Of a stretch of 64,000 nucleotides of DNA, positions 53,529 to 64,000 are shown piece by piece. The position numbers were made by a program, and so were the translations under genes. This DNA comes from Comamonadaceae bacterium 2FH (GTDB lineage: Bacteria > Pseudomonadota > Gammaproteobacteria > Burkholderiales > Burkholderiaceae_C): the NCBI GenBank assembly GCA_005503335.1, contig SCMQ01000015.1, positions 1-64,000 on the forward strand, written 5' to 3'. Within the stretch, counting starts at the first letter, position 1. Every line of letters starts with the position of its first letter. Below the pieces are notes generated by a model, which was not told the origin of the DNA, did not search any database, and worked only from the letters and a program-made list of their open reading frames with translations.

Positions 53529-54440
53529 GTGGCAAGCGCACTGCAACACACCACCGTCCTGCTGCGAGAGGCGGTCGACGCCCTGCTGGTCGACCCGGAC
53601 GCCAGCTACATCGATGCGACCTTCGGCCGCGGGGGGCATTCCCGCGAGATCCTCGCGCGCCTGTCGCCGCGCGGGCGGCTGCAGGCCTTCGACAAGGACC
53701 CCGAGGCGATCGCCGAGGCGGACACGATCCGCGATGCGCGATTTGCCATCCGGCACCAGGGGTTCCGCCATCTGGCGGACCTGCCCCCGGCGAGTGCCGC
53801 CGGGGTGCTGATGGACCTCGGCGTGAGCTCTCCCCAGATCGACAACCCCGCACGGGGTTTTTCTTTTCGTTTCGAGGGCCCGCTCGACATGCGCATGGAC
53901 ACCACGCGCGGCGAGAGCGTGGCCGAATGGCTGGCCAGCGCGGAAGTCCAGCAGATCGCGGAGGTGATACGTGACTACGGCGAAGAACGGTTTGCTCTCC
54001 CCATTGCAAAGGCGATTGTTGCTCGCCGAACGGAACGGGGCCCGGTTTCAACCACCGCCGAGTTGGCCGAACTCGTGGCTGGCGCGGTCAAAACCCGCGA
54101 GCCGGGCCAGAACCCTGCAACGCGCACATTTCAGGCTCTTCGGATTTTCATCAACGCCGAGCTTGAAGAGCTGCAACAGGCGCTAGAGGCCAGCCTGGAC
54201 GTGCTGCAAGCCGGGGGGCGGCTGGTGGTGATCAGCTTTCACTCGCTCGAGGACCGCATCGTCAAGCAGTTCATCGCCCGGCATTCGCGCGAGGTGTTCG
54301 ACCGCCGCGCGCCCTTCGCCGAACCCAAGGCCATGAAGCTGCGCGCCCTGGGCCGCATCAAGCCCTCGGACGCCGAGGTCGCCGCCAACCCGCGCGCGCG
54401 CAGCGCCATCATGCGCGTGGCCGAAAGGACAGCGGCATGA
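53529..54440 (+). CDS. rsmH: 16S rRNA (cytosine1402-N4)-methyltransferase RsmH
   Basis: A 303-residue SAM-dependent methyltransferase (MraW). SAM motif [26 protein letters not shown] and [12 protein letters not shown] are diagnostic. The GTG start at 53529 ([12 protein letters not shown]) lies eight bases after mraZ. The stretch from about 53960 to 54190 is visibly poorer in G+C at third positions than the rest, but the protein is intact. The stop overlaps ftsL as ATGA. Confidence 0.96.
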   Translation: MASALQHTTVLLREAVDALLVDPDASYIDATFGRGGHSREILARLSPRGRLQAFDKDPEAIAEADTIRDARFAIRHQGFRHLADLPPASAAGVLMDLGVSSPQIDNPARGFSFRFEGPLDMRMDTTRGESVAEWLASAEVQQIAEVIRDYGEERFALPIAKAIVARRTERGPVSTTAELAELVAGAVKTREPGQNPATRTFQALRIFINAELEELQQALEASLDVLQAGGRLVVISFHSLEDRIVKQFIARHSREVFDRRAPFAEPKAMKLRALGRIKPSDAEVAANPRARSAIMRVAERTAA

Positions 54441-54736
54441 CCAGGCTCAACATCGTCCTGCTGCTCGCCGTCGTGGCCAGCGCGCTGTACCTGGTCCACA
54501 TGCAGTACGAATCGCGCCACCTGTTCGTCGAGCTCGAGCGCGCGGTGAACGAGGCGCGCAAGCTCGAAACCGAGCACGACCGCCTGCAGGTGGAAAAGCG
54601 CGCCGAGGCCACGCCGCTGCGCGTGGAGCGGCTGGCCCGTAGCCAGCTGCAGATGCGCACCACCACGCCGGCCATCACCTTGTACGTCAACGACCGCGGC
54701 GTGGTCGCAGGCGCGCCGGCCCAGGGGGCGCCATGA
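54437..54736 (+). CDS. ftsL: Cell division protein FtsL
   Basis: A 99-residue bitopic membrane protein: cytoplasmic MTR, helix [19 protein letters not shown], then a periplasmic coiled coil ([39 protein letters not shown]). It joins FtsB and FtsQ in activating septal wall synthesis. Overlaps with rsmH and ftsI by ATGA on both sides. Confidence 0.93.
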   Translation: MTRLNIVLLLAVVASALYLVHMQYESRHLFVELERAVNEARKLETEHDRLQVEKRAEATPLRVERLARSQLQMRTTTPAITLYVNDRGVVAGAPAQGAP

Positions 54737-56466
54737 GCCGCAGCGTGCGCTACACCTCCAGTCCCCTGCTGGCCAGCAAGACCCCGGTCTGGCGCAGCAA
54801 GTTCATCGTGGCGATGATCGCGCTGGGTTTTCTGGGGCTGACCGGCCGCGCCGCCTACGTGCAGGTGTTCGGCAACGACTTCTTCCAGCGCCAGGGCGAG
54901 GTGCGCTTTGCGCGCACGCTCGAGCTGCCGGCCAACCGCGGACGCATCCTGGACCGAAACGGCCTGATCCTGGCTTCCAGCGTGGTCGCGCCCAGCATCT
55001 GGGCGATTCCCGAGGACGTCGAGCGCGAACCGGCCAAGCTGCGCCAGCTGGCCCGCCTGCTCGAGATGCCGCTGGCCGAGCTCGAGAAGAAGCTCGAGGA
55101 CGAGGACAAGACCTTCGTCTGGATCAAGCGCCTGGTCGACGAGCCCGTGGCCAAGCAGATCGCCGCGCTCGACATCAAGGGCATCTACCAGCGCAAGGAA
55201 TACAAGCGCAAGTACCCCGAGGGCGAGGCCGCGGCCCATGTGGTGGGCTTCACCAACGTGGAGAACCAGGGCCAGGAGGGCGTGGAGCTCTCGTTCGAGC
55301 ACGAGCTGGCCGGCCGCGCCGGCTCGCGCCGCGTGATCAAGGACCGCCTGGGCCGCGTGATCGAGGACGTGGGCGAGCAGGTGCCGCCGGTCGACGGGCG
55401 CGACCTGCAGCTGTCGATAGACAGCAAGGTGCAGTTCTTCGCCTACCAGAAGCTGCGCGACGCCGTGATCGCCAACAAGGCCCGGGCCGGCAGCGTGGTG
55501 GTGCTCGACTCGACGACCGGCGAGCTGCTGGCGCTGGCCAACTACCCCAGCTACGTGCCCGACCGGCGCCAGAACCTGAGCGGTGCCCAGCTGCGCAACA
55601 TCGCGCTGACCGACGTGTTCGAGCCCGGCTCGACCATGAAGCCCTTCACCGTGGGCCTGGCGCTGGAGACCGGGCGGGTGCAGCCCGGCACGGCGATCCA
55701 GACCGCGCCGGGCCGCATCCAGATCACCGGCTCGACGATTTCCGACGCCCATCCGCATGGCGTGCTGACGGTGCAGGAGGTGATACAGAAGTCGAGCAAC
55801 GTCGGCACCGTGAAGCTGGCCATGCAGATGCAGCCGCGCGAGATGTGGGAGGTGTTCTCGGCCGCCGGTTTCGGCCAGAAGCCCCAGATCCCGTTCCCGG
55901 GCGCGGTCACGGGGCGCCTGCGCCCCTACAAGACCTGGAAGCCGATCGAGCAGGCCACCATGTCCTACGGCTACGGCCTGTCGGCCTCGCTGTTCCAGAT
56001 GGCGCGCTCCTACACGGTGTTCGCGCACGACGGCCAGATCATCCCCGCCACCCTGCTCAAGGCCGAGCAGCCGGCGGTGGGCGTGCAGGTGCTGTCGCCG
56101 CGCACCGCGGCCGAGATCCGCAAGATGCTGCAGATGGCGGCCGGCCCCGGCGGCACCGGCCAGAAGGCGCAGACCGTGGGCTATTCGGTCGGCGGCAAGT
56201 CGGGCACCGCGCACAAGCAGGTGGGCCGCAGCTACGCGAGCAACAAGTACCGCTCCTGGTTCACCGGCATGGCGCCGATCGAGCGGCCGCGCATCATCGT
56301 GGCGGTGATGATCGACGAGCCCAGCGCCGGCCAGTACTACGGCGGCGCCGTGGCGGCCCCGGTGTTCAGCGAGGTGGTGCAGCAGACCCTGCGCATGATG
56401 GGCGTGCAGCCCGACATGGCGGTCAAGCCCCAGGTCGTGGCCCAGGCCGTGGAGGAGTCGTTCTGA
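54733..56466 (+). CDS. ftsI: Septal peptidoglycan transpeptidase FtsI (PBP3)
   Basis: A 577-residue class B penicillin-binding protein. One N-terminal membrane helix (FIVAMIALGFLGLTGRAAYVQ) is followed by the PASTA-less pedestal (RGRILDRNGLILASS) and the transpeptidase domain with SxxK in PGSTMKPF, SxN in KSSNVGT, and KSGT in GGKSGTAHK. It crosslinks septal peptidoglycan with FtsW, also in this cluster. Starts at ATGA shared with ftsL. Confidence 0.97.
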   Translation: MSRSVRYTSSPLLASKTPVWRSKFIVAMIALGFLGLTGRAAYVQVFGNDFFQRQGEVRFARTLELPANRGRILDRNGLILASSVVAPSIWAIPEDVEREPAKLRQLARLLEMPLAELEKKLEDEDKTFVWIKRLVDEPVAKQIAALDIKGIYQRKEYKRKYPEGEAAAHVVGFTNVENQGQEGVELSFEHELAGRAGSRRVIKDRLGRVIEDVGEQVPPVDGRDLQLSIDSKVQFFAYQKLRDAVIANKARAGSVVVLDSTTGELLALANYPSYVPDRRQNLSGAQLRNIALTDVFEPGSTMKPFTVGLALETGRVQPGTAIQTAPGRIQITGSTISDAHPHGVLTVQEVIQKSSNVGTVKLAMQMQPREMWEVFSAAGFGQKPQIPFPGAVTGRLRPYKTWKPIEQATMSYGYGLSASLFQMARSYTVFAHDGQIIPATLLKAEQPAVGVQVLSPRTAAEIRKMLQMAAGPGGTGQKAQTVGYSVGGKSGTAHKQVGRSYASNKYRSWFTGMAPIERPRIIVAVMIDEPSAGQYYGGAVAAPVFSEVVQQTLRMMGVQPDMAVKPQVVAQAVEESF

Positions 56467-57968
56467 TGGCCACGCTGCATCAGCCCCAGGACGCGGCCCG
56501 CTGGCTGCGCGGCCACGTCACGGGCCGGCTGCAGACCGACAGCCGCCTGGTCGGCCCGGGCGATGGCTTCATCGCCTGGCCGGGCGCGGCCACCGACGGT
56601 CGCCAGTACGTGGCCACGGCGCTGCGCCAGGGCGCCTCCGCCTGCCTGGTCGAGCAGGCCGGCGTCAAGGACTTCGGCTTCAGCGACCCGCGCATCGCCA
56701 CCTACCCCGCACTCAAGGCCGCCACCGGCAGCATCGCGGCCGCCTATTACGACAACCCGTCCAGCGCGCTCGAGGTGGTGGCGGTGACCGGCACCAACGG
56801 CAAGACCTCGACCGCCTGGTGGCTGTCGCTGGCCCTGTCCGCGCTGAGCGCGCCGGCCTGGCCCTGCGGCTTGGTCGGCACCCTGGGCATAGGCCGCCCG
56901 CCCCAGGTGGTGTCGACCGGCCTGACCACGCCCGACCCGGTGCTGCTGCAGAGGCATTTCCGCGAGTTCGCCGACCAGGGGCTCAAGGCCTGCGCCATCG
57001 AGGCCTCGTCGATCGGCCTGGTCGAGCAGCGCCTGGCCGGCACGCGCATCCGCGTCGCGGTGTTCACCAACTTCACGCAGGACCATCTGGACTACCACGG
57101 CACGATGGCGGCCTACTGGCAGGCCAAGGAGCGGCTGTTCGCCTGGGAAGGGCTGCAGGCGGCGGTGATCAACCTCGACGACCCGCAGGGCGGCCCGCTG
57201 GCGGCGCGCCTGGCCGGGGGCGCGCTCGACGTCTGGACCTTCTCCTGCGAAGGGCCGGCGCGCTTGCAGGCGCAGGGTGTGGGCTACGACGCCCAGGGCC
57301 TGTTCTTCGCCGTGGTCGAGGACGAGGGCGAGGCCCAGCTGCTGCGCACGCGCCAGATCGGCCGCTACAACGTCTCCAACCTGCTCGGCGTGATAGCCGC
57401 CATGCGCGCGCTCGGCGTGCCGCTGGCCGATGCCGTGAACGCCTGCCACGGGCTGCTGCCCGTGCCGGGGCGCATGGAGGTTGTCGCGGTGCCGGGCGCG
57501 CGGGATGTGCCGCTGGCGGTGGTGGATTACGCCCACACGCCCGATGCGCTGGACAAGGCGCTGGGTGCGCTGCGGCCGCTGGCGCAGCAGCGCGGCGGGC
57601 GGCTGTGGTGCCTGTTCGGCTGCGGCGGCGACCGCGACCCGCACAAGCGGCCGCTGATGGGGGCCGCGGTCGAGCAAGGCGCCGACCAGCTGCTGGTCAC
57701 CAGCGACAACCCGCGCACGGAAGACCCCCAGGTCATCATCGCCCAGGTCGTTGCCGGCCTGGCGCGCCCCGCTGCGGCGCGGGTCGAGGCCGACCGCGCG
57801 CTGGCGATCGCCGAGGCGCTGGCCCAGGCCGCGCCCGAGGACGTGGTGCTGATCGCGGGCAAGGGCCACGAAGACTATCAGGAGACGGCCGGCGTGCGCC
57901 ATCCGTTCTCCGACCAGGCCCACGCGCAGGCGGCACTGCGTCGGCGAGCGCAAGGAGTGGCGCCATGA
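56466..57968 (+). CDS. murE: UDP-MurNAc-tripeptide synthetase MurE (meso-DAP adding)
   Basis: A 500-residue Mur ligase. The ATP loop is VTGTNGKTSTAWW; FTQDHLDYHG and the carbamylated Lys region follow. DNPRTEDP shows the DNPR motif that selects meso-diaminopimelate, consistent with dapF in the same window. The ATG overlaps the ftsI stop by one base (TGATG). Stop overlaps murF by ATGA. Confidence 0.97.
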   Translation: MATLHQPQDAARWLRGHVTGRLQTDSRLVGPGDGFIAWPGAATDGRQYVATALRQGASACLVEQAGVKDFGFSDPRIATYPALKAATGSIAAAYYDNPSSALEVVAVTGTNGKTSTAWWLSLALSALSAPAWPCGLVGTLGIGRPPQVVSTGLTTPDPVLLQRHFREFADQGLKACAIEASSIGLVEQRLAGTRIRVAVFTNFTQDHLDYHGTMAAYWQAKERLFAWEGLQAAVINLDDPQGGPLAARLAGGALDVWTFSCEGPARLQAQGVGYDAQGLFFAVVEDEGEAQLLRTRQIGRYNVSNLLGVIAAMRALGVPLADAVNACHGLLPVPGRMEVVAVPGARDVPLAVVDYAHTPDALDKALGALRPLAQQRGGRLWCLFGCGGDRDPHKRPLMGAAVEQGADQLLVTSDNPRTEDPQVIIAQVVAGLARPAAARVEADRALAIAEALAQAAPEDVVLIAGKGHEDYQETAGVRHPFSDQAHAQAALRRRAQGVAP

Positions 57969-59386
57969 ATGGCATGAACATGAGCCTGAACCAGGCCCTG
58001 GCCTGGCTGCCCGGAGCCCGTTTGGTCGGTGAGGGCAGCCGGCGCGTGCAGCGCGTGCACAGCGACACGCGCAGCCTGGCCGAGGGCGACCTGTTCGTCG
58101 CGCTCCGGGGCGAGCGCTTCGACGGTGGCCAGTTCCTGGCCGAGGCTGCGGCCAAGGGCGCCGTGGCCGCCATTTGCGAGGCCTCGGCCGAGGGCCTGCT
58201 CGCGCAGGCCGGCCTGCCCGGTCTCGTGGTGGCCGACGCCAAGCAGGCCCTGGGCCAGCTCGCGGCCGGCTGGCGCGGCCAGTTCCGCCTGCCGCTGATC
58301 GCCGTGACCGGCAGCAACGGCAAGACCACGGTCACACAGATGGTCGCTTCCATCCTGCGTGCCTGGAAGGGCGAGTCCATGCTGGCCACCCAGGGCAACC
58401 TGAACAACGACATCGGCCTGCCGCTGACCCTGCTCAAGCTGCGCGCGCGGCACGAGGTCGCCGTGGTCGAGCTCGGCATGAACCACCCGGGCGAGATCGC
58501 CTACCTCGGGCAGATCGCGCGGCCCACCGTGGCCCTGGTCAACAACGCGCAGCGCGAGCACCAGGAGTTCATGGCGACGGTGCAGGCAGTGGCCGAGGAG
58601 AACGGCAGCGTGTTCCTCGCGCTGCCGCCGGCCGGTGTGGCGGTGTACCCCGCCGGCGACGAATTCACCATGCTCTGGACGGGGCTCGCCGACGCGCGGC
58701 CCTGCATGACTTTCGGCGACGGCAGCGCCAACGCCGACATCGTTCTGGCCGGGTCTGAATGGCAACAGGGGCATTGGCAAGTGCGGGCGGAGACGCCAGC
58801 CGGTCCGATGAGGGTCCGACTCCATATCGCCGGCCGCCACAACGTGCGCAACGCGCTGGCAGCCAGCGCCTGCGCGCTGGCTGCGGGCGTGCCTTTGGCC
58901 GCGGTGGCCCGCGGGCTCGAGACCTTCGAGCCGGTGAAGGGCCGCTCGCGCGCCCTGGCGCTGCGCCTGGGTCAGCATGGCTTCACCTTGATCGACGACA
59001 GCTACAACGCCAACCCCGACTCGGTGCGCGCCGCGATCGACGTGCTGGCCGAGCTGCCCGGCCCGCGCCTGCTGGTGCTGGGCGACATGGGCGAGGTCGG
59101 CGACCAGGGGCCGCAGTTCCACGCCGAGGTCGGCGCCTACGCGCGCGAGCGCGGTGTGCAGCAGCTGTTCACGCTGGGGCCGCTGTCGGCGCACGCCGCC
59201 GCGGCCTTCGCGGCAGGCCGGCATTTCGAGGACATGGGCGAGCTTCAGGCCGCCGTGCTCCAGGCCCTGCCCGCCGCCGCCAGCCTGGTGGTCAAGGGCT
59301 CGCGCTTCATGAAGATGGAGCGCGTGGTCGAGGCCGTGGGCGCCCGGGCACAACCACAAGAAACAGGGAATTCCCATGCTGCTTAG
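57965..59386 (+). CDS. murF: UDP-MurNAc-pentapeptide synthetase MurF
   Basis: A 473-residue Mur ligase that adds D-Ala-D-Ala. The ATP loop is [25 protein letters not shown] and NAQREHQEF are conserved (the usual NA...HL loop), and [17 protein letters not shown] is diagnostic. It begins [15 protein letters not shown] at an ATGA with murE; the ATG at 57974 is an alternative. Its end overlaps mraY by 11 bases. Confidence 0.97.
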   Translation: MNGMNMSLNQALAWLPGARLVGEGSRRVQRVHSDTRSLAEGDLFVALRGERFDGGQFLAEAAAKGAVAAICEASAEGLLAQAGLPGLVVADAKQALGQLAAGWRGQFRLPLIAVTGSNGKTTVTQMVASILRAWKGESMLATQGNLNNDIGLPLTLLKLRARHEVAVVELGMNHPGEIAYLGQIARPTVALVNNAQREHQEFMATVQAVAEENGSVFLALPPAGVAVYPAGDEFTMLWTGLADARPCMTFGDGSANADIVLAGSEWQQGHWQVRAETPAGPMRVRLHIAGRHNVRNALAASACALAAGVPLAAVARGLETFEPVKGRSRALALRLGQHGFTLIDDSYNANPDSVRAAIDVLAELPGPRLLVLGDMGEVGDQGPQFHAEVGAYARERGVQQLFTLGPLSAHAAAAFAAGRHFEDMGELQAAVLQALPAAASLVVKGSRFMKMERVVEAVGARAQPQETGNSHAA

Positions 59387-60554
59387 CCTTGCCCAGTGGC
59401 TCCAGGCGATCTCGCCCGAGTTCGGGTTCTTCCGGGTCTTCCAGTACCTGACCTTCCGCGCCGTCATGGCGGCGCTCACGGCCCTGATGATCGGGCTGTT
59501 CGCCGGCCCCTACGTGATCCGGCGCCTGACCGAGCTCAAGATCGGCCAGCCGGTGCGCGGCTACGGCATGCAGAGCCATCTGTCCAAGAGCGGCACGCCG
59601 ACCATGGGCGGCGTGCTGATCCTGCTCGCGATCGCGATCTCCACCCTGCTGTGGTTCGACCTGTCCAACCGCTTCGTCTGGATCGTGCTGATCGTGACCC
59701 TGGGCTTCGGCGCGATCGGCTGGGTCGACGACTGGCGCAAGGTGGTGCGCAAGGACCCCGAGGGCATGCGCTCGCGCGAGAAGTATTTCTGGCAGTCGCT
59801 GATCGGCCTGGTCGCCGCGCTCTACCTGGTGTTCAGCATCTCCGAGAGCTCCAACCTGCGCGTGCTCGAGCTGTTCTTCAACTGGGTGCGCTCGGGCTTC
59901 GACGTCAACCTGCCGCCCAAGGCCGGCCTGCTGCTGCCTTTCTTCAAGGAGGTCAGCTACCCGCTGGGCGTGTTCGGCTTCGTGCTCATGACCTACCTCG
60001 TGATCGTCGGCGCCAGCAACGCCGTGAACCTGACCGATGGGTTGGACGGGCTGGCCATCATGCCGGTGGTCATGGTGGGCTCGGCCCTGGGCGTGTTCGC
60101 CTACGTGACCGGCAGTGCCGTGTACTCCAAGTACCTGTTCTTCCCGCATATTCCCGGTGCCGGCGAGCTGCTGATCTTCTGCTCGGCCATGGCCGGCGCA
60201 GGCCTGGCCTTCCTCTGGTTCAACACCCATCCGGCCCAGGTGTTCATGGGCGACGTGGGCGCGCTGGCGCTGGGCGGCGCCTTGGGCACCATCGCGGTGA
60301 TCGTGCGCCAGGAGATCGTGCTGGCCATCATGGGCGGCATCTTCGTGGTCGAGGCCCTGTCGGTGATGCTGCAGGTGAGCTACTTCAAGTACACCAAGCG
60401 CAAGTACGGCGAGGGCCGGCGGATCCTCAAGATGGCGCCGCTGCACCACCATTTCGAGAAGAGCGGCTGGAAGGAGACGCAGGTCGTGGTGCGCTTCTGG
60501 ATCATCACCATGCTGCTGTGCCTGATCGGCCTGTCCACGCTCAAGCTCCGTTAA
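59376..60554 (+). CDS. mraY: Phospho-MurNAc-pentapeptide translocase MraY
   Basis: A 392-residue integral membrane enzyme that makes lipid I on undecaprenyl phosphate. About ten hydrophobic helices are visible. Catalytic Asp motifs are [19 protein letters not shown] and [12 protein letters not shown]; the C-terminal HHH loop [14 protein letters not shown] is intact. It overlaps murF by 11 bases and is four bases before murD. Confidence 0.98.
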   Translation: MLLSLAQWLQAISPEFGFFRVFQYLTFRAVMAALTALMIGLFAGPYVIRRLTELKIGQPVRGYGMQSHLSKSGTPTMGGVLILLAIAISTLLWFDLSNRFVWIVLIVTLGFGAIGWVDDWRKVVRKDPEGMRSREKYFWQSLIGLVAALYLVFSISESSNLRVLELFFNWVRSGFDVNLPPKAGLLLPFFKEVSYPLGVFGFVLMTYLVIVGASNAVNLTDGLDGLAIMPVVMVGSALGVFAYVTGSAVYSKYLFFPHIPGAGELLIFCSAMAGAGLAFLWFNTHPAQVFMGDVGALALGGALGTIAVIVRQEIVLAIMGGIFVVEALSVMLQVSYFKYTKRKYGEGRRILKMAPLHHHFEKSGWKETQVVVRFWIITMLLCLIGLSTLKLR

Positions 60555-60558
60555 GACC

Positions 60559-62151
60559 ATGGACCAGCTTCGCGACCAACATGTGCTGATCCTGGGCCTG
60601 GGCGCTTCCGGCCTGGCCATGGCGCGCTGGTGCGCGCGTTGCGGCGCCGCGGTGACGGTGGCCGACACGCGCGAGGCGCCGCCGCAGCTGGCGGCACTGC
60701 AGCAGGAGCTGCCGGCCGCGCGCTTCGTCAGCGGCCCCTTCGCCGCCTCGCTGGTCGAAGGCCAGGACATCCGCGCCGTGTTCCGCAGCCCGGGCCTGGC
60801 GCCCGCCACCGTGGCGACTGTGGTCGAGGCCGCACGCGCCCAGGGCCTGTGGGAGGGCGGCGAGCTGAGCCTGTTCGCCCAGGCCCTGGCCGACCTCAAG
60901 GCCGGGCAGGGCTACGCGCCGCAGCTGCTGGCCATCACCGGCACCAACGGCAAGACCACGGTCACCTCGCTGACGGGCCAGCTGGTGGCGCGCGCCGGCA
61001 AGTCGGTGCAGGTGGCGGGCAACATCGGCCCCACGCTGCTCGACACGCTCAGCGCCTGCCTGGACGGCGGCCAGTTGCCCGAGGTCTGGGTGCTCGAGCT
61101 GTCGAGCTTCCAGCTCGACAGCGCGGGCGGCTTCGAGCCCAGCGCGGCCACGGTGCTCAACGTCACGCAGGACCACCTGGACTGGCACGGCAGCCTGCAG
61201 GCCTATGTGGCGGCCAAGGCCAGGATCTTCGGCCAGCAGGGGCTGATGGTGCTCAACCGCGAGGACCCTGTCGTGATGGCCATGCGGCCTGCGCCACAGC
61301 GTGTGAAGCTGCAGCGCCCGATCGAACGGCCCTGCGTCACCTTCGGCGGCGACATGCCGCAGCGCCCCGGCGACTACGGCATCGAGCTGGTCAACGGCAT
61401 GGCCTGGCTGGTGCGCGCCCTGGAGGCCGACGAAACCCGCAAGAAACGACGCCCCCACGCTCGCGAGCTCGCTGCCCCCCAGGGGGGCCTTCGCGCCTTG
61501 GGGCGGCCCGGCGGCGCTCAACCGCAGGACGAGGCGGAGGAATTGCACATCCAGCGCCTGATGCCGGCCGACGCGCTGCGCATACGCGGCCGTCATAACG
61601 CGGTCAACGCGCTGGCGGCGCTGGCGCTGGCCAGCAGCGCCGGCTGCAGCCTGGCGCCCATGCTCTACGGCCTGCGCGAGTACCGCGGCGAGCCGCACCG
61701 CGTCGAACCCGTCGGCATCGTCGAGGAAGTCGAGTACTTCGACGACAGCAAGGGCACCAACGTCGGCGCCACGGTGGCTGCGCTGCAGGGCCTGGGCGCG
61801 GACCGCCGCGTGGTGGTGATCCTGGGTGGCGACGGCAAGGGCCAGGACTTCGCGCCGCTGGCCGCACCGGTGGCGCGCTTCGCGCGCGCCGCGGTGCTGA
61901 TCGGCCGCGACGCGCCGCAGATCCGCGCCGCGCTCGAATCCAGCGGCGTGCCGCTGATCGACGCCGCCTCGCTGCCCGAGGCCGTCGCGCAGGCGCGCCA
62001 GCGCGCCCACGCCGGCGACGTGGTGCTGATGTCGCCGGCCTGCGCCAGCTTCGACATGTTCCGCGACTACGAGCACCGCGCCCAGGTGTTCCGCGAGGCC
62101 GTGGCCGCCGTGGCCGCGGACGCCGGCGTGCCGCTGGAGGGGCAGGCATGA
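60559..62151 (+). CDS. murD: UDP-MurNAc-Ala D-glutamate ligase MurD, with in-frame repeat insertion
   Basis: A 530-residue Mur ligase, much longer than the 438 residues of E. coli MurD. The ATP loop is [24 protein letters not shown] and [12 protein letters not shown] are conserved, and [11 protein letters not shown] and [11 protein letters not shown] follow. About 22 residues near 297-319 (reading [13 protein letters not shown] then LRALGRPGG) are encoded by a copy of the GC-rich hairpin repeat, inserted in frame in the central domain between [13 protein letters not shown] and [13 protein letters not shown]. Since murD is essential the insertion must be tolerated. Confidence 0.95.
   Translation: MDQLRDQHVLILGLGASGLAMARWCARCGAAVTVADTREAPPQLAALQQELPAARFVSGPFAASLVEGQDIRAVFRSPGLAPATVATVVEAARAQGLWEGGELSLFAQALADLKAGQGYAPQLLAITGTNGKTTVTSLTGQLVARAGKSVQVAGNIGPTLLDTLSACLDGGQLPEVWVLELSSFQLDSAGGFEPSAATVLNVTQDHLDWHGSLQAYVAAKARIFGQQGLMVLNREDPVVMAMRPAPQRVKLQRPIERPCVTFGGDMPQRPGDYGIELVNGMAWLVRALEADETRKKRRPHARELAAPQGGLRALGRPGGAQPQDEAEELHIQRLMPADALRIRGRHNAVNALAALALASSAGCSLAPMLYGLREYRGEPHRVEPVGIVEEVEYFDDSKGTNVGATVAALQGLGADRRVVVILGGDGKGQDFAPLAAPVARFARAAVLIGRDAPQIRAALESSGVPLIDAASLPEAVAQARQRAHAGDVVLMSPACASFDMFRDYEHRAQVFREAVAAVAADAGVPLEGQA
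61450..61515. repeat. GC-rich hairpin repeat, copy 3 (inside murD)
   Basis: Begins CGCCCCCACGCTCGCGAG, then GCCCCCC-A-GGGGGGC, then the common 15-base loop TTGGGGCGGCCCGGC with a third version of the stem, GCGCC/GGCGC. The middle part is shorter than in copies 1 and 2. It is in frame with murD and contains no stop in that frame. Confidence 0.9.
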
Positions 62152-63428
62152 GCGCCTGGACGGCCGGCCTCGCGACCCGCCTGGGCGGCTGGTGGGGCGG
62201 CTTGTGGGGGGGCGTCAGGCGCGCCGCCAGCGACGCCCTGCCGGTGCGGGTCGGCGGCCAGGAGTTCGCGCGCACGCCCAGCACGCCGGCGCGCATGCTG
62301 GGCTTCGACCAGACCCTGCTGTGGGTCACGGTGGCGCTGCTGGCCTGGGGCCTGGTGATGGTCTACTCGGCCTCGATCGCGATGCCGGACAACCCGCGCT
62401 TCGCCCGCTACGCCCACACGCATTTCCTGCTGCGCCATGTGCTGTCCCTGGTGCTGGCCTTCGTGGCGGCGCTGATCGCCTTCCAGGTGCCCATGGCGAC
62501 CTGGGAGAAGCTCGCGCCCTGGCTGTTCGTGGCTGCGCTCGTGCTGCTGGTGGCGGTGCTGATCCCGCATGTGGGCAAGGGCGTCAACGGCGCGCGCCGC
62601 TGGATCGCGCTGGGCGTCATGAACTTCCAGCCCTCGGAGCTGGCCAAGTTCGCCGTGCTGCTCTACGCCTCCGACTACATGGTGCGCAAGATGGAGGTCA
62701 AGGAGCGCTTCTTCCGCGCCGTGCTGCCCATGGGCGTGGCGGTGGGCGTGGTCGGCCTGCTGCTGCTGGCCGAGCCCGACATGGGGGCCTTCATGGTGAT
62801 CGCGGTCATCGCCATGGGCATCCTGTTCCTTGGCGGCGTGAACGCGCGCATGTTCTTCATGATCGCGGCCATCCTGGTGGTGGCCTTCGGCCTGATGATC
62901 GCCTCGTCCGATTGGCGGCGCGAGCGCATCTTCGCCTACCTCGACCCCTGGAGCGAGAAGCACGCCCTGGGCAAGGGCTACCAGCTCTCGCACTCGCTGA
63001 TCGCCATCGGCCGTGGCGAGGTCTTCGGCGTCGGCCTGGGCGGCAGCGTCGAGAAGCTGCACTGGCTGCCCGAGGCGCACACCGACTTCCTGCTCGCCGT
63101 GATCGGCGAGGAGTTCGGCCTGGTCGGCGTGGTCTGCCTGATCGTCCTGTTCTTCTGGCTGACGCGCCGCATCATGCACATAGGCCGCCAGGCGATCGCG
63201 CTGGACCGCGTGTTCGCCGGCCTGGTGGCGCAGGGCGTGGGCATCTGGATGGGCTTCCAGGCCTTCATCAACATGGGCGTGAACCTGGGCGCGCTGCCGA
63301 CCAAGGGCCTGACCCTGCCGCTGATGAGCTATGGCGGCTCGGCCATCCTGATGAACCTGGTGGCGATCGCGGTGGTGCTGCGCATCGACGTAGAGAATCG
63401 TCAGTTGATGCGAGGAGGGCGCCTGTGA
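62148..63428 (+). CDS. ftsW: Septal glycosyltransferase FtsW
   Basis: A 426-residue SEDS-family membrane enzyme that polymerises glycan strands at the septum with FtsI. The first 55 residues are a cytoplasmic extension; then come about ten helices. Diagnostic segments: [48 protein letters not shown] and [18 protein letters not shown]. Starts at ATGA with murD and shares GTGA with murG. Confidence 0.97.
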   Translation: MSAWTAGLATRLGGWWGGLWGGVRRAASDALPVRVGGQEFARTPSTPARMLGFDQTLLWVTVALLAWGLVMVYSASIAMPDNPRFARYAHTHFLLRHVLSLVLAFVAALIAFQVPMATWEKLAPWLFVAALVLLVAVLIPHVGKGVNGARRWIALGVMNFQPSELAKFAVLLYASDYMVRKMEVKERFFRAVLPMGVAVGVVGLLLLAEPDMGAFMVIAVIAMGILFLGGVNARMFFMIAAILVVAFGLMIASSDWRRERIFAYLDPWSEKHALGKGYQLSHSLIAIGRGEVFGVGLGGSVEKLHWLPEAHTDFLLAVIGEEFGLVGVVCLIVLFFWLTRRIMHIGRQAIALDRVFAGLVAQGVGIWMGFQAFINMGVNLGALPTKGLTLPLMSYGGSAILMNLVAIAVVLRIDVENRQLMRGGRL

Positions 63429-64000
63429 GTTCCAAGTGCGCGCTCATCATGGCCGGCGGCACCGGCGGCCACATCTTCCCGGGCCTGGCCGTGGCCGAGG
63501 CCTTGCGCGAGCAGGGCTGGCGCGTGCACTGGCTGGGCACGCCCGGCAGCATGGAGAGCCAGCTCGTGCCGCCGCGCGGTTTCGCCTTCGAGACGATCGA
63601 CTTTTCCGGCGTGCGCGGCAAGGGCCTGCTGACCCTGGCGCTGCTGCCGCTGCGCCTGCTCAAGGCCTTCTGGCAGAGCCTGCAGGTGGTGCGGCGCGTC
63701 AAGCCCGACGTGGTGGTCGGCCTGGGAGGCTACGTCACCTTCCCGGGCGGCATGATGGCCGTGCTGCTGGGCAAGCCCCTGGTACTGCACGAGCAGAACT
63801 CGGTGGCCGGCCTGGCCAACCGCGTGCTGGCCGGCGTGGCGGACCGCGTGTTCACCGCCTTCCCGAACGTGCTGAAGAAGGCGCAATGGGTGGGCAACCC
63901 CCTGCGTGCCGCCTTCACGCGCCAGCCCGATCCGGCGGTGCGCTTCGCCGGCCGCAGCGGCCCGCTGCGCCTGCTGGTGGTGGGCGGCAGCCTGGGCGCC
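63425..64000 (+). CDS. murG: Lipid II synthase MurG (partial, cut by window end)
   Basis: The first 192 codons of the glycosyltransferase that adds GlcNAc to lipid I. A GTG at 63425 (GTGA overlap with ftsW) gives [20 protein letters not shown], with the Gly-rich GGTGGHIFP donor loop, then [13 protein letters not shown] and [16 protein letters not shown], all diagnostic. The gene runs off the right edge; the next genes are expected to be murC and ddlB. Confidence 0.96.
   Translation, partial: MSSKCALIMAGGTGGHIFPGLAVAEALREQGWRVHWLGTPGSMESQLVPPRGFAFETIDFSGVRGKGLLTLALLPLRLLKAFWQSLQVVRRVKPDVVVGLGGYVTFPGGMMAVLLGKPLVLHEQNSVAGLANRVLAGVADRVFTAFPNVLKKAQWVGNPLRAAFTRQPDPAVRFAGRSGPLRLLVVGGSLGA

Overview
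The window is high-G+C bacterial chromosome from a betaproteobacterium, most likely Burkholderiales and probably family Comamonadaceae. This rests on gene order (dapF-DUF484-xerC, dksA-hslVU, the mraZ-murG division and wall cluster), the betaproteobacterial form of DksA, and a GC-rich interspersed repeat of a kind I associate with that family. I did not assign a genus.

Region 1 (1-12101) is a complete type I-C CRISPR-Cas locus read on the minus strand: cas3, a small GIY-YIG nuclease-like gene, cas5c, cas8c (with an internal, well-formed start for the small subunit Cas11c), cas7c, cas4, cas1, cas2, a leader, and an array of 58 apparently identical 32-base repeats that runs off the left edge. 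A TTGACA promoter lies before cas3, and the cas3 ribosome binding site sits in a small hairpin. The GIY-YIG gene is lower in G+C than its neighbours, is packed tightly into the operon and is not part of the standard I-C set; it is the best candidate here for something undescribed.

Region 2 (12102-23756) holds ybeY-ybeZ, ruvAB, a histidine phosphatase, a lipoprotein, ttcA, folB, a frameshifted pteridine-reductase-like gene that now reads in frame into folB, a MidA-like methyltransferase, a small membrane protein, trxC, cca, a glutathione transferase and a reductase/epimerase.

Region 3 (23828-40795) is metabolic: a HypT-like LysR regulator, a gltIJKL-type amino-acid ABC importer with a terminator after the binding-protein gene, a saccharopine-dehydrogenase-like plus ALDH7 pair that looks like lysine or aminoadipate-semialdehyde catabolism, pyrC, DUF3025, htpX, a Rieske oxygenase/cupin operon with nested operator-like dyads, a large flavoprotein, a cysteine synthase, the RNase P RNA gene rnpB, an IscR-like repressor lacking most cluster cysteines, and an NhaR-like regulator.

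Region 4 (40780-52839) holds an atypical pseudouridine synthase, a Nudix/metallo-beta-lactamase fusion, dapF-DUF484-xerC-rlmI, a COG0523 metallochaperone GTPase, dksA, a STAS protein and hslVU.

Region 5 (53016-64000) is the dcw cluster: mraZ behind a fourfold 10-bp-periodic operator, rsmH, ftsL, ftsI, murE, murF, mraY, murD, ftsW and the start of murG, mostly joined by ATGA/GTGA overlaps. Three copies of a GC-rich hairpin repeat occur; two are intergenic and one is in frame inside murD. In the three copies one stem differs in sequence but stays base-paired.
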